NCBI RefSeq assembly: GCF_032918005.1
Contig: NZ_CP136628.1
Coordinates: 6,309,501 to 6,373,500 of the forward strand
DNA: 64,000 nt
Reading direction: 5' to 3'
Source: Bradyrhizobium sp. NDS-1
GTDB lineage: Bacteria > Pseudomonadota > Alphaproteobacteria > Rhizobiales > Xanthobacteraceae
Positions 51,114 to 60,888 of this stretch are shown piece after piece. The stretch's first letter is position 1. Each line of letters opens with the position of its first letter. Under the pieces are notes generated by a model. The model was not told the origin of the DNA, made no database searches, and saw nothing but the letters and a program-made list of their open reading frames with translations. A program made the position numbers and the translations under genes.

Positions 51114-53378
51114 TCAACGCTGCGTCAACAACTCCTCGATTCGAATCGGAAAACGGCGCACACGCACGCCGGTCGCGTGCCAGACCGCGTTGGCGACCGC
51201 GCCGGCGCTGCCGGTGATGCCGATTTCGCCGACGCCCTTGATGCCGAGCGCATTGACGTGCGGATCGTGCTCCTCGACCGTGATGACGTCGAGCGGCGGC
51301 ACGTCGGCATTCACGGGAACGTGGTACTCGCCGAGATTGGCATTCATGATGCGGCCGGTGCGCCGGTCGGTGATCGCTTCCTCGTGCAGCGCAAAGGACA
51401 GGCCCCAGATCATGCCGCCGAACAGCTGGCTTTGCACCATGCGCGGGTTGACGATGCGGCCGGCTGCGAAGGCGCCGACCATGCGGCTGACGCGGATTTG
51501 GCCGAGATCGGGATCGACCTTCACCTCAGCGAACACCGCGCCATGTGAATGCATCGCGTATTGCTCCATCGCCGCGGGATTCGGCGCACCGGTGCCGCGC
51601 GCCTCGACCTCGGCAACGCCGGCGCGCGCCAGGATCTCGGAATAGCTCTCGCTGCGGCTCTCATCGTCGCGTCGGACCAGCCTTCCCTCGCGCGCGATCA
51701 CGCCGGCATTGCCGGCGCCGAACAGCGGCGAATGCTCGTCAGTGGTAGCGAGATCGGCGAGCTTTGCGATCACGGCCGCGCCCGCGCTGTGGATCGCGGC
51801 ACCCGCGGTTGCCGTATGCGCGGAGCCGCCGGCAATGCCGGCATCGGGCAAATCGGACGTACCGGCCTTGAACGCGACGCGGTCGATATCGAGCCCGAGT
51901 TCGTCGGCCGCGATCTGGGCCAGCGCGGTCCAGGCGCCCTGCCCCATGTCGTGCGCACCGATCTCCATCACGCCTGAACCGTCGCGGCGGATCGCTGCGC
52001 GCGCTTCCGCCTGGAACATCAGCGCCGGAAAGGTCGCCGTGCCCATGCCCCAACCGACCAGCAGCCCGGCATCGTCGCGCATCTGCCGCGGCTGCAGCGA
52101 ACGCTTCGCCCAGCCGAAGCGCGCCGCGCCCTGCTCGTAACAGGCGCGCAACGCCTTTGAGGAGAACGGCTTGCCGCTGATCGGCTCGACCTCGGCATAG
52201 TTCTTCTTCTGGCGGAAGGCGAGCGGATCCATGCCGCAGGCCCAGGCCATCTCGTCGATCGCGCTCTCCAGCGCAATCGAGCCGGTCGCCTCGCCGGGCG
52301 CGCGCATGAACAGCGGCGTGCCGGTATTGACGCGCACGGCGTCATGCGAGGTGCGGATCGCAGGCGCCGCATAGAGTGTGTGCGAGGCGTCGGCTGCGGG
52401 CTCGTAGAAATCGTCGAACGTGCTCGACACGGTCCTCGCATGATGATCGAGCGCGGTCAAACGCCCCTCTCCATCCGCGCCGATGCGCAGGCGCTGGCGC
52501 GTCGGTGCGCGATGGCCGACCGGCCCATACATCTGCTCGCGGCGCAGCACGAGCTTGACCGGCTTGCCGACCAGCTTGGCGGCCATGACGCCGAGCACCT
52601 GCGGCCCGGCCATCAACCCCTTGGAGCCGAAGCCGCCCCCGAGAAACGGGCTGCGAATATGAATCTTGTCATGCGCGATGCCGAACAACTCGGCGATCCG
52701 CGCCAGCGAGAGCATCAGACCCTGGGTTGGCATGTCCACCGACAGCCTGTCGCCGTCCCAATGCGCCACGATCCCATGCGGCTCCATCGCGTTGTGATAT
52801 TGCGGCGGCGTCTCATAGACGACGTCGATCCGCTTCTCGGCCGAAGCAAGCCCTGCCTCGATGTCCCCATGATGATGCTCGGACGGATTGCCAACGCCGA
52901 CGACGGGCGGCACAAAGCTCTCGCCGGCATCGAGGCCGACCAGCGCAGGCAGCGCCTCGTAACGCGGCGCCAGCAGCGCGGCGCCTTCGGTTGCAGCCTC
53001 CAACGTCTCCGCGATCACCACCGCAATCGGCTGGTTGGCGTAGCGGACCTCGTTGGTCTGCAACACCTCCATCCGGAAGACGAACGGATTTGTCTTGATC
53101 TCGGGATCGATCGCGAGAGCCGGTTTGTGGTCCGACGTCATGACGTCGACCACACCGGGATGGCGCTTGGCGGCATCGACATCAAGCGAAGTCACACGAC
53201 CGCGCGCGATGCTGGACACGGCCATCACCGCAAACAGCATGCCAGGCGGGTGATTGTCGGCAGCGTAGGTCGCCTGCCCCTTGACCTTGAGAATGCCGTC
53301 GCGACGGGTCAGCGGCTGGCCGATATTCGAGCCGTGGCGCAGATGGGCGGGCGCACTGGTCAGGTTGAGCTCAGGCAT
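51114..53378 (-). CDS. Molybdopterin-binding large subunit, xanthine dehydrogenase/aldehyde oxidase family (PaoC-like)
   Basis: A 754-residue catalytic subunit. Recognisable blocks are LTRRDGILKVKGQATYAADN, VDVVYETPPQYHNAMEPHGI, RSPFLGGGFGSKGLMAGPQV (the Mo-cofactor loop), FMRAPGEATGSIALESAIDE and the late Glu in AEGIGITGSAGAVANAVWHA-like VGEIGITGSAGAVAN, which provides the active-site Glu. With the two smaller subunits upstream it makes an oxidase for aldehydes or a heterocycle. The gene overlaps the FAD subunit stop by 8 nt. The three-gene order and the cluster-binding FAD subunit favour a PaoABC-like aldehyde oxidase. Confidence 0.9.
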   Translation of the reverse strand: MPELNLTSAPAHLRHGSNIGQPLTRRDGILKVKGQATYAADNHPPGMLFAVMAVSSIARGRVTSLDVDAAKRHPGVVDVMTSDHKPALAIDPEIKTNPFVFRMEVLQTNEVRYANQPIAVVIAETLEAATEGAALLAPRYEALPALVGLDAGESFVPPVVGVGNPSEHHHGDIEAGLASAEKRIDVVYETPPQYHNAMEPHGIVAHWDGDRLSVDMPTQGLMLSLARIAELFGIAHDKIHIRSPFLGGGFGSKGLMAGPQVLGVMAAKLVGKPVKLVLRREQMYGPVGHRAPTRQRLRIGADGEGRLTALDHHARTVSSTFDDFYEPAADASHTLYAAPAIRTSHDAVRVNTGTPLFMRAPGEATGSIALESAIDEMAWACGMDPLAFRQKKNYAEVEPISGKPFSSKALRACYEQGAARFGWAKRSLQPRQMRDDAGLLVGWGMGTATFPALMFQAEARAAIRRDGSGVMEIGAHDMGQGAWTALAQIAADELGLDIDRVAFKAGTSDLPDAGIAGGSAHTATAGAAIHSAGAAVIAKLADLATTDEHSPLFGAGNAGVIAREGRLVRRDDESRSESYSEILARAGVAEVEARGTGAPNPAAMEQYAMHSHGAVFAEVKVDPDLGQIRVSRMVGAFAAGRIVNPRMVQSQLFGGMIWGLSFALHEEAITDRRTGRIMNANLGEYHVPVNADVPPLDVITVEEHDPHVNALGIKGVGEIGITGSAGAVANAVWHATGVRVRRFPIRIEELLTQR

Positions 53379-54426
53379 GGATAACTCCGGGGATCGCGGC
53401 AAAGGGAGAAGCCGGCAGCGCCGGCAGGCGCGCGGGCGTGCCGGCCGCGGCGAGGGTCAGCGCGCGCACCACGATGCGGCGTGCGAGCTCGATCTTGAAG
53501 GCGTTGTCGCCGGACGGCTTGGCGTCGGTAAGAGCGCGCCAGGCGGCTTCCTGGAAGGCGTCGGCCGTCGGCGCAACGTTCCTGAGAACGTCCTCCGCGG
53601 CGCGGGCACGCCAGGACTTCGCGGCGACGCCGCCGAGCGCGAGCCGCGCTTCCACGATCTTGCCTTTCTCGATCCGCAATGCGGCTGCAGCCGATACGAC
53701 GGCGAAAGCGTAGGAGGTGCGCTCGCGGACCTTGAGGTAGCGCGCATGCGCAGCAAAGCCGCGCGCCGCCGGCGGCAGGCGCACTGCGACGATGAGATCG
53801 CCGGGCTCGAGCACGGATTCGCGATCGGGCGTGTCGCCGGGCAGGCGGTGCAGCTCGTCGAGCGCGATCTCGCGCCGGCCATTTTTGCCCTCGATCTCGA
53901 CGATGGCATCGAGCGCGACCAGCGGCACGCAGAAATCAGAAGGGTGCGTCGCGATGCAGCTCTCGCTCCAGCCGAGCACGGCATGGCCGCGGTTCTCGCC
54001 GTCGCGGGCGTCGCAGCCGCTGCCGGCCTCGCGCTTGTTGCACCGGCTGGCGGTGTCGTAGAAATAGGCGCAGCGCGTCCGTTGCAGGAGATTGCCGCCG
54101 ACGGTCGCGGCGTTGCGCAGCTGCGCGGACGCACCGGAGAGCAGCGCTTCGGCAACGGCCGGATAGGACCTCGCGAATTCCGCATCGTGCGCAAGATCGG
54201 CGTTGCCCACCAAGGCGCCGATGCGTATGCCGCCGTCGGCGAGGCGCTCGATGCCGTCGAGCCCTTCGAGATGGGTGACGTCGACGAGACGATCCGGACG
54301 GCTGATATTGCCCTTCATCAGATCGAGCAGATTGGTGCCGGCGGCAAGATAGACGGCGCCCGGCTGGGCCGCCGCGGCAACGGCTTCAGCAACCGTCGCG
54401 GGCCTGACATAATCGAACTGTTTCAT
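53371..54426 (-). CDS. FAD-binding subunit of the molybdenum oxidase (PaoB-like)
   Basis: A 351-residue subunit. It starts MKQFDYVRPATVAEAVAAAA. The FAD site is VYLAAGTNLLDLMKGN and ATVGGNLLQRTRCAYFYDTA. The segment RTRCAYFYDTASRCNKREAG, followed by SGCDA, supplies cysteines for an additional 4Fe-4S cluster, a feature of E. coli PaoB that is missing in ordinary xanthine dehydrogenase FAD subunits. The start codon overlaps the iron-sulphur subunit stop (ATGA). Confidence 0.9.
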   Translation of the reverse strand: MKQFDYVRPATVAEAVAAAAQPGAVYLAAGTNLLDLMKGNISRPDRLVDVTHLEGLDGIERLADGGIRIGALVGNADLAHDAEFARSYPAVAEALLSGASAQLRNAATVGGNLLQRTRCAYFYDTASRCNKREAGSGCDARDGENRGHAVLGWSESCIATHPSDFCVPLVALDAIVEIEGKNGRREIALDELHRLPGDTPDRESVLEPGDLIVAVRLPPAARGFAAHARYLKVRERTSYAFAVVSAAAALRIEKGKIVEARLALGGVAAKSWRARAAEDVLRNVAPTADAFQEAAWRALTDAKPSGDNAFKIELARRIVVRALTLAAAGTPARLPALPASPFAAIPGVIHA

Positions 54427-54920
54427 GCCGAACGCCTCTGGTTGGTTTCGTCCATCTGTCCTTGCGCGTCGAGCACGGCATCGACAATGCCGGCATAGGC
54501 GCCGCAGCGGCAGAGATTGCCGCTCATGCATTCGCGGATGCGCTCGGGATCGTTGCCGGCCTGCGCCTCGCTCATCATGCCGATCGCGCTCATGATCTGG
54601 CCGGGCGTGCAGAAGCCGCACTGGAAGCCGTCATGGGCAATGAAGGCGGCCTGCACGGGATGAAGCTGGTCGCCGCGCGCCACGCCCTCGATGGTGAGGA
54701 TGTCGGCGCCGTCATGGCTGATGGCGAGCGCGAGGCAGGAGTTGATGCGCTTGCCGTCGACCAGAATGGTGCAGGCACCGCACTGACCGCGGTCGCATCC
54801 CTTCTTGGTTCCGGTGAGATGGACGCGCTCACGCAGGAGATCGAGCAGCGTGACGCGCGGATCGTCGAGGACGAAGTCGCGCCGCGCACCGTTCACGGTG
54901 AGGCTGATGGAGTGGTTCAT
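54423..54920 (-). CDS. 2Fe-2S subunit of the molybdenum oxidase (PaoA-like)
   Basis: A 165-residue subunit with two [2Fe-2S] clusters. The plant-ferredoxin type cluster is CDRGQCGACTILVDG with the fourth Cys in INSCLALA. The second cluster is GFQCGFCTPGQ plus CMSGNLCRCGAY. It lacks the Tat leader of E. coli PaoA, so this enzyme is probably cytoplasmic. First gene of the three-gene operon, transcribed leftwards, divergent from a tetR gene. Confidence 0.92.
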   Translation of the reverse strand: MNHSISLTVNGARRDFVLDDPRVTLLDLLRERVHLTGTKKGCDRGQCGACTILVDGKRINSCLALAISHDGADILTIEGVARGDQLHPVQAAFIAHDGFQCGFCTPGQIMSAIGMMSEAQAGNDPERIRECMSGNLCRCGAYAGIVDAVLDAQGQMDETNQRRSA

Positions 54921-55175
54921 ACAAGGCTCCGATCAGATATGGACATGAGTGATCGCGCAGCGCGCCATCGCCATGGCCGCCGTCGATTGCGTGCCGCCCC
55001 CGACATGAAGCGGGTCGGGCACATGAACGAAAATACGGAGGCACCCTCCGCTTAACAAGGGTCACGGGAAAATATTTGGAATTCGTCAAAAGCCCGTGCG
55101 TCACCAACGCGATGCAGCCGCTTCCGGGTTCAACGAGGGTTCAATCTAACCAATTCGTGATCTACATTGCCTGAC

Positions 55176-55817
55176 ATGGACGACCACGCCGACCAGACCC
55201 GAAAGCCCCGCGCCGACGCCGTGCGCAATCGCGAGCGCGTGCTCGAAGCGGCGAAAGCCGTGTTCAGCGCGGGCGGGCCAGAGGCGAGCCTCGAGGCTGT
55301 GGCGAAACGCGCCGGCGTCGGTATCGGCACGCTCTATCGGCACTTCCCGACGCGCGAGGATCTGTTCGAGGCGGTGTACCGGCGCGAGGTCGAGCAGCTC
55401 AGCGAGCTTGCCGAGCAGTTGAAGACTGCGAAGGACCCGGTCGATGCGCTCAGGCGCTGGCTGCGTTCAGGTGTCGAGTTCGTTGCCACCAAGAAGGGGA
55501 TGATGGCTGCCCTGGCGCTCGCGGTGCAGAGTTCATCGGAGCTCGCGGCGTTCTCGATGGATCGCCTGACCAAGGCGATCGGCTCGCTGCTCGACCGCGC
55601 GGTCGTGGCAGGCGAGATGCGCGGCGATGTCAGCCCGGAGGATTTGCTGCGGGCATTTTTTGGGATGTGCTACATGCACGACCAGCCCGGCTGGCAAGCG
55701 TCGGTGCTGCGCCTGCTCGATGTGTTCGTCGATGGCCTGCGCATGCAGCCTGTTAGGACAGCGAAGACGCGCACCGTCGCCAAGCCTGCGAAGCCTGCCC
55801 TGAAGCGCAAGCGCTAG
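55176..55817 (+). CDS. TetR family transcriptional regulator
   Basis: A 213-residue regulator. The HTH region is RNRERVLEAAKAVFSAGGPE, then ASLEAVAKRAGVGIGTLYRH and FPTREDLFEAVYRREVEQLS. The C-terminal domain resembles the SbtR-like TetR domain (EFVATKKGMMAALALAVQSS). It ends in a basic tail. The ATG is preferred to a TTG three codons earlier. Divergence from the PaoABC-like operon suggests it controls that operon in response to an aldehyde or related effector; no clean palindrome was found in the gap. Confidence 0.86.
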   Translation: MDDHADQTRKPRADAVRNRERVLEAAKAVFSAGGPEASLEAVAKRAGVGIGTLYRHFPTREDLFEAVYRREVEQLSELAEQLKTAKDPVDALRRWLRSGVEFVATKKGMMAALALAVQSSSELAAFSMDRLTKAIGSLLDRAVVAGEMRGDVSPEDLLRAFFGMCYMHDQPGWQASVLRLLDVFVDGLRMQPVRTAKTRTVAKPAKPALKRKR

Positions 55818-55859
55818 CGGGCGGCGGCCACAGGATCATGGCTACTGCGTGATAGCGAC

Positions 55860-57113
55860 CTAAGTGGCAAAACCCGGCCCGGCCTTCACCGCGCTCATCC
55901 GCGAGCGGATCAAGAGCAGCACGACAATGCCGATATTGAGCGCGTTCCACGCCACGCCGTTGGCGAACGCCGCTGCATAGGAGCCGGTCGCATCGAAGAT
56001 GAGGCCCGACACCCAGCCGCCAAACGACATGCCGAACACCGAGGCGAAGATCACGATGCCGACGCGGGTTGCGGCTTCGCTCGCCGGCATCGCCTCGCGC
56101 ACGATGATCGCGTAGCTCGGCACGATGCCGCCCTGGAACAGGCCGAACATCGCGGAAATCAGATAGAGCGAGGTGAGGCTGTCGAAGAAAAGATAGAACA
56201 CCAGCGCAAAGCCCTGCGCCAGCGATCCCACCAGCAGCGTCCAGATGCCGCCGATCTTGTCGGCGAGATAACCGGAGCCGATGCGGCTGACGATGCCGCA
56301 GCCCATCATCAGCGAGAGCATCTCCGCGCCGCGCGCCACGCCATAGCCGAGGTCGCCGCAATAGGCGACGATATGCACCTGCGGCATCGCCATGGCGACG
56401 CAGCAAGAGATGCTGGCGATCGAGAGCAGCACCGTCAGCGCATTGGTCGAGAGCTTGAGATCGACCCGCGGCGGCGGTGCATTGGCGTGATCGTGGACCT
56501 TGTCGTCGCCCATCTGCGCACGCAGGACGAGAACCAGAAGCGCCATCGTGCTGGCGCAGACGATGGCGATGCCGATATGGGTGTAGCGCCAGCCGATCTC
56601 CTGGGTGCCCCAGCTCACGATCGGCGGCCACATCGTGCCGGCCACGTAATTGCCGCTCGCGACGATGGTCACGGCCAGTCCGCGATAGCGCTCGAACCAG
56701 TGCGAAGCTTCCGCCATCAACGGCGCGAAGGTCGCGGACGTGCCGAGCCCGATCAGGAAATAGGCCGCCACGAACTGCCAGAGCTGGGTCGACAGCCCCG
56801 CAAGCACATTGGCGACACCGAGGAAGGCGATGCTGATCGCCATCGCCCACACGATGCCGAACCGGTCGGTGATCTTGCCGGCGATCACGCCGCCGAGCCC
56901 GAAACCGAACATCATCAGCGTGAAGGCCAGCGACACGGCGCCACGTGTGGCACCGAATTCCGCCTGCACCACGGGAATCACGACCACGACCGCCCACATG
57001 CCGACGGCGCCGATCGAGCCGATCACGAGCGCAACGAGCAGCCGCATCCAGGCCTGACGGGAATCAGGGCTGAAGGAATCAGGGCTTTGTCCTGGATGAC
57101 TGGGCGCGTGCAC
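55860..57113 (-). CDS. MFS transporter (oxalate/formate antiporter-like)
   Basis: A 417-residue transporter with 12 predicted helices. The first helix (LLVALVIGSIGAVGMWAVVV) and the loop 2-3 motif GGVIAGKITDRFGIVWAMAI are typical MFS. The central FLIGLGTSATFAPLMAEASH and later GSGYLADKIGGIW blocks resemble the OFA (oxalate/formate) group of carboxylate transporters. The start is uncertain: a GTG at 57113 and an ATG at 57047 are both possible, and neither has a strong ribosome site. The substrate is not assigned. Convergent with tetR. Confidence 0.82.
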   Translation of the reverse strand: MHAPSHPGQSPDSFSPDSRQAWMRLLVALVIGSIGAVGMWAVVVVIPVVQAEFGATRGAVSLAFTLMMFGFGLGGVIAGKITDRFGIVWAMAISIAFLGVANVLAGLSTQLWQFVAAYFLIGLGTSATFAPLMAEASHWFERYRGLAVTIVASGNYVAGTMWPPIVSWGTQEIGWRYTHIGIAIVCASTMALLVLVLRAQMGDDKVHDHANAPPPRVDLKLSTNALTVLLSIASISCCVAMAMPQVHIVAYCGDLGYGVARGAEMLSLMMGCGIVSRIGSGYLADKIGGIWTLLVGSLAQGFALVFYLFFDSLTSLYLISAMFGLFQGGIVPSYAIIVREAMPASEAATRVGIVIFASVFGMSFGGWVSGLIFDATGSYAAAFANGVAWNALNIGIVVLLLIRSRMSAVKAGPGFAT

Positions 57114-57272
57114 GCGCGGAACATGTTCGCGGAACGCTCCGCGGTCAAGCAGCGTGCCGCGATATTGGGCATGCGCGGTGCGCTGCGGTAATAAGTTCTT
57201 GGCGAATGCGCGTTTTGCCATTAGTTTGCATTCAGCGTGTGCAACATTGCCGCGCGGAACGCATGTGGCGGA

Positions 57273-57713
57273 ATGTTGCTGCGATTGACACGATCGATGC
57301 GGATCAGGGTGGGGCGGATCGTCGCCCTCGCCTATCTGTTCTGCGTGCTCGCGCCAGCGGCAAGCCTGGCCTGGGGCAGCGGCCCGGCGCCCTGCCTCGA
57401 TGGGGCCCCGCAGGCATATGCCGCACCGGTCCATCATCAGATGGCGGCCGGCCATGCGCACAATGGCGCCTCGCACAACCACGCCGGGCCACACGAGCAT
57501 CACCAAGCCAAGCAGGACGCGCCCGCGTCGCATCATCAGGACGGCAAGGGAACAGTCGGTCCCTGCTGCGCGATGATGTGCGTCAGCGCGTTGCCGGCCG
57601 ACCTGCCGGTCGTCGCAACACCGCTCCGACCGATGTCCACCTGCTCGCCCGAGCTCGTGGCCAGCCTGCACAGCACGGCACCGCCCCAGCACTACCGCCC
57701 CCCCATCACCTGA
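57273..57713 (+). CDS. CopL-like secreted His/Met-rich protein, first gene of the copper operon
   Basis: A 146-residue protein with a hydrophobic export signal near residues 15-35 (VALAYLFCVLAPAASLAWG). A histidine-rich stretch follows (PVHHQMAAGHAHNGASHNHA, then GPHEHHQAKQ) and a Cys-Cys-x-Met-Met-Cys block (GPCCAMMCVSAL). Such Cys/His/Met-rich leaders precede copper-resistance genes (CopL in xanthomonads, DUF2946-like proteins elsewhere) and may sense or buffer copper. Several in-frame starts exist; 57273 is chosen because GGCGGA lies just upstream. Direct copper binding is inferred. Confidence 0.7.
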   Translation: MLLRLTRSMRIRVGRIVALAYLFCVLAPAASLAWGSGPAPCLDGAPQAYAAPVHHQMAAGHAHNGASHNHAGPHEHHQAKQDAPASHHQDGKGTVGPCCAMMCVSALPADLPVVATPLRPMSTCSPELVASLHSTAPPQHYRPPIT

Positions 57714-57789
57714 TCTGACACGACGATTTCGGGCCGAGCGCGCTTTGCCGCGCGCGCGAACCTGTAGTCTTTCAGATCAGGGATGAATC

Positions 57790-58071
57790 ATGCTTGCGCT
57801 TTCCGGAGCGAAATCCGCCGCAGCCGTGGTGGCTGGACGACACCTTCTATTCCATTGGCCGCTTCTGGCCCTCGCTGCGCTGGCGATGTCCGGCTGCATG
57901 CCGGCCACGACCACAGTCGCCAGCGCCGATCCTGCCGATCCCGCGGCGAAGGTGGCGCCTGTCGGCTATCGCTCGACCATTGCGCCCTATACCAGCCTGC
58001 GGCCTGCGACACCGGCACCCTGGCGCGGCCGCAACGAGGCGGTGACGCCGCAGCCGAAGCAAGAGCGGTAG
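57790..58071 (+). CDS. Small lipoprotein of the copper operon
   Basis: A 93-residue protein whose hydrophobic leader ends in the lipobox LAMSGC with the acyl-Cys at 36. The mature part is short and proline-rich (SLRPATPAPWRGRNEAVTPQ). AGGGA precedes the ATG. Small lipoproteins of this sort commonly sit just before the TolC-type gene in multicopper oxidase operons. Function unknown; probably an accessory of the outer-membrane component. Confidence 0.72.
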   Translation: MLALSGAKSAAAVVAGRHLLFHWPLLALAALAMSGCMPATTTVASADPADPAAKVAPVGYRSTIAPYTSLRPATPAPWRGRNEAVTPQPKQER

Positions 58072-58080
58072 GAGCGCGCC

Positions 58081-59508
58081 ATGACACCCCATCTTGCGCG
58101 AGGCCTGCTCGTCATCGCAGCGCTCAGCATGTCCGGTTGCGCCGCGTTCTCGCCCGACGGCGGCATGACCGACGTCTCGGATCTGACGAGCCGGACCATC
58201 AACAAGGACGTCGCCTTCGTGCGCTCGGCCGAGGGCGCCGCCGCGGTCGATTCCCGCGTCCGCCAGCTGCTCTCGCGCACGCTCAGCGTTGACGCCGCCG
58301 TGCAGATCGCGCTGCTCAACAACAAGGGACTGCAGGCCGCCTACAACGAGCTGGCGCTGGCGGAGACCGAGCTGGTCGAGCAGAGCCTGCCGGCCAATCC
58401 GGTGTTCGCAGTCTCTCGCATCACCGGCAATGGCGCCAGCGAGATCGAGCGCCAGGTGGTCGGCGACATCCTCGCGCTCGCCACCCTGCCGTTCCGGTCC
58501 GAGATCGCTCGGGAACGCTTCCGCGGAGCGCAGCTGCGCGCCGCGCTGGCGACGCTGCGGCACGCCTCGGACGTGCGCCGCGCCTATGTCCGTGCGGTTG
58601 CCGCCAACGAGATGGTGGGGCTGCTGACCGACGCGAAGGCGACGGCGGAATCGACCGCACAGCTCGCGCTCAAGCTCGGCGAGACCGGCTCGCTCAACAA
58701 GCTCGATCAGGCCCGCGAGCAGGTGTTCTATGCCGAGACCACCGCCGACCTCGCCAGTGCGCGACAGGCGGCGGGAAGCGCGCGCGAAAAGCTGGCGCGC
58801 CAGATGGGGCTGTGGGACGACGGTCTCGACTTCCGCCTGCCCAATCAACTGCCGCCATTGCCGCGCCGGCCGCTGGCCCTCCCCACGATCGAGGCCGATG
58901 CGGTGGCACATCGCCTCGACCTGCAGATCGCGCGGCTTGAGCTGGCCGCGCTGGCGAAGGCGCTGAACCTCACCGAGGCGACGCGCTTCGTGACGCTGCT
59001 CGATATCGCCGGCATCTCCCGTCGCACCCAGGATCCGGAAGGGCCGCCGTTCCGCGAGCGCGGCTTCGACCTGCAGTTCCAGATTCCGATCTTCGACGGC
59101 GGTGAGGTACGCGTGCGTCAGGCGGCGGAGACCTACAACCTCGCCTTCAACCGCCTGACCGAGCGGGCCGTGAATGTGCGGTCCGAGGCGCGCGATGCCT
59201 ATCGCGTCTATCGCTCCACTTACGACATCGCCGGCCACTACCAGCGCGAGATCATCCCGTTGCGAAAGATCATCACCGAGGAGATGCAGCTGCGCTTCTC
59301 CAGCATGCAGGTCGACATCTTCGCGCTGCTCACCGAAGCGCGGCAGCGCCTCGCGGCGCTGCGCGGCGCGATCGATGCCAGGCAGAGATTCTTCCTCGCC
59401 CAGGCCGATCTGCAGACCGCCGTCAACGGCGGCGGTCTGCCCGCCGCCGTTGGCGACAATCCAACCACCGTTGCCGCGGCAGCTCCTGCCGAAGGCGGCG
59501 GCCACTGA
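58081..59508 (+). CDS. TolC family outer-membrane lipoprotein
   Basis: A 475-residue outer membrane efflux-channel protein. The lipobox ALSMSGC puts the lipid-anchored Cys at residue 20. The two TolC repeats are visible as long helical segments, LSVDAAVQIALLNNKGLQAA, YNELALAETELVEQSLPANP and later FDLQFQIPIFDGGEVRVRQA, AETYNLAFN, AVNVRSEARDAYRVY. No inner-membrane RND pump or membrane fusion protein is encoded in this operon, so the channel must pair with pumps elsewhere or act alone. It starts 9 nt after the lipoprotein gene. Confidence 0.88.
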   Translation: MTPHLARGLLVIAALSMSGCAAFSPDGGMTDVSDLTSRTINKDVAFVRSAEGAAAVDSRVRQLLSRTLSVDAAVQIALLNNKGLQAAYNELALAETELVEQSLPANPVFAVSRITGNGASEIERQVVGDILALATLPFRSEIARERFRGAQLRAALATLRHASDVRRAYVRAVAANEMVGLLTDAKATAESTAQLALKLGETGSLNKLDQAREQVFYAETTADLASARQAAGSAREKLARQMGLWDDGLDFRLPNQLPPLPRRPLALPTIEADAVAHRLDLQIARLELAALAKALNLTEATRFVTLLDIAGISRRTQDPEGPPFRERGFDLQFQIPIFDGGEVRVRQAAETYNLAFNRLTERAVNVRSEARDAYRVYRSTYDIAGHYQREIIPLRKIITEEMQLRFSSMQVDIFALLTEARQRLAALRGAIDARQRFFLAQADLQTAVNGGGLPAAVGDNPTTVAAAAPAEGGGH

Positions 59509-59521
59509 GACGGAGGCCAAG

Positions 59522-60856
59522 ATGTTTTCCCGCCGAGAATTTTTAGGCACCGCCGCGCTTGTCGGCGCATCCGCCATTCAAGGCCGCGTCCAGGCCGCGT
59601 CGATTCCGGAAGCACCCACCATGGACAAGGTGGTGATGCAGCCGCCGCTGCATCCGAGCAGCGGGCCTGACTATCGCCCCGTGGTCACGCTGAACGGCTG
59701 GTCGCTGCCGTTCCGGATGAACGGCGACTGGAAGGAATTCCATCTCGTCGCCGAGCCCGTGGTGCGCGAATTCGCCGAGGGCATGAAGGTGAATTTGTGG
59801 GGCTACAACGGCCAGTCGCCGGGACCGACGATCGAGGCGGTCGAAGGCGACAAGGTCCGGATCTTCGTCACCAACCGGCTGCCCGAATACACCACGGTGC
59901 ACTGGCACGGCATGATCATCCCGAGCGGCATGGACGGCGTCGGCGGATTGAACCAGCCGCACATCGAACCGGGCAAGACCTTCGTCTACGAATTCGAGAT
60001 GAAGAAGAGCGGAACCTTCATGTACCACCCGCATTCCGACGAGATGGTGCAGATGGCGATGGGTATGATGGGCATGTTCATCGTGCACCCGCGCGACCCG
60101 AGTTTCCGCGCCGTCGACCGCGACTTCGTGTTCGTGATGAGCACCTATCGCGTCGACCCCGGCACCTATCTGCCGCACGTCAACGAGATGACGGACTTCA
60201 ACATGTGGACCTGGAACGCGCGGGTCTTTCCCGGAATCGATCCGCTGCCGGTCAGGCTCGGCGACAAGGTGCGCGTGCGCATCGGCAATCTCAGTATGAC
60301 CAACCATCCGATTCATTTGCATGGCCACAGCTTCGCGGTGACCTGCACCGATGGCGGCTGGATTCAGGAGAGCGCGCAGATCCCGGAGACGACCACCGAC
60401 GTCCCGGTCGGCGCCATCAGGGTGTTCGATGTGCTCGCCGACAATCCCGGGGACTGGGCATTCCATTGCCACAAGTCGCACCACACCATGAATTCGATGG
60501 GACACGACGTGCGCAACCTGATCGGCGTGTCGCGCAAGGACCTCGCCAAGGCCGTCGGCAAGCTCGCGCCCGACGGCATGGCCATGGGCTCGACCGGCAT
60601 GGCGATGGGCAACATGGAGATGCCCGCGCCCGACAACACGCTGCCGATGATGACCGGCACCGGCCAGTTCGGGCCGATCGAGATGGGCGGCATGTTCACC
60701 GTGATGAAGATACGCGAAGACCTCGCGCGCGACGATTACCGCGATCCTGGTCCCTACAAATTCCCGCCAGGCACCGTCGCCTACGAAGTCGCCGCACCTG
60801 CCCCGGAGCCGGCGCGGCACAAACCCGGCAGTCCGCCGATGAAGCACAAGATGTGA
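59522..60856 (+). CDS. Tat-exported multicopper oxidase
   Basis: A 444-residue periplasmic enzyme that would oxidise Cu(I) or a similar substrate. The Tat signal is SRREFLGTAALVGAS. All four copper-binding blocks are present: HWHG (127-130), HPH (169-171), HPIHLHGH (262-269) and HCHKSHHTMNSM (315-326), giving one type 1 and one trinuclear centre. A Met-rich segment follows (residues about 352-378, GMAMGSTGMAMGNMEMPAPD), as in CueO/CopA-type cuprous oxidases. GGAGG lies six nt before the ATG. The protein has two visible cupredoxin domains, somewhat short compared with CueO (about 516). Confidence 0.93.
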   Translation: MFSRREFLGTAALVGASAIQGRVQAASIPEAPTMDKVVMQPPLHPSSGPDYRPVVTLNGWSLPFRMNGDWKEFHLVAEPVVREFAEGMKVNLWGYNGQSPGPTIEAVEGDKVRIFVTNRLPEYTTVHWHGMIIPSGMDGVGGLNQPHIEPGKTFVYEFEMKKSGTFMYHPHSDEMVQMAMGMMGMFIVHPRDPSFRAVDRDFVFVMSTYRVDPGTYLPHVNEMTDFNMWTWNARVFPGIDPLPVRLGDKVRVRIGNLSMTNHPIHLHGHSFAVTCTDGGWIQESAQIPETTTDVPVGAIRVFDVLADNPGDWAFHCHKSHHTMNSMGHDVRNLIGVSRKDLAKAVGKLAPDGMAMGSTGMAMGNMEMPAPDNTLPMMTGTGQFGPIEMGGMFTVMKIREDLARDDYRDPGPYKFPPGTVAYEVAAPAPEPARHKPGSPPMKHKM

Positions 60857-60888
60857 GCGTTTCGATGAACCACCAACCGGAGACCACG

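Noticed and set aside
57124..57150. GGAAC-N17-CGTG upstream of the copper operon as an EcfG promoter
   Set aside because: The -10 part deviates in its last base and the distance to the first gene is long; not convincing.
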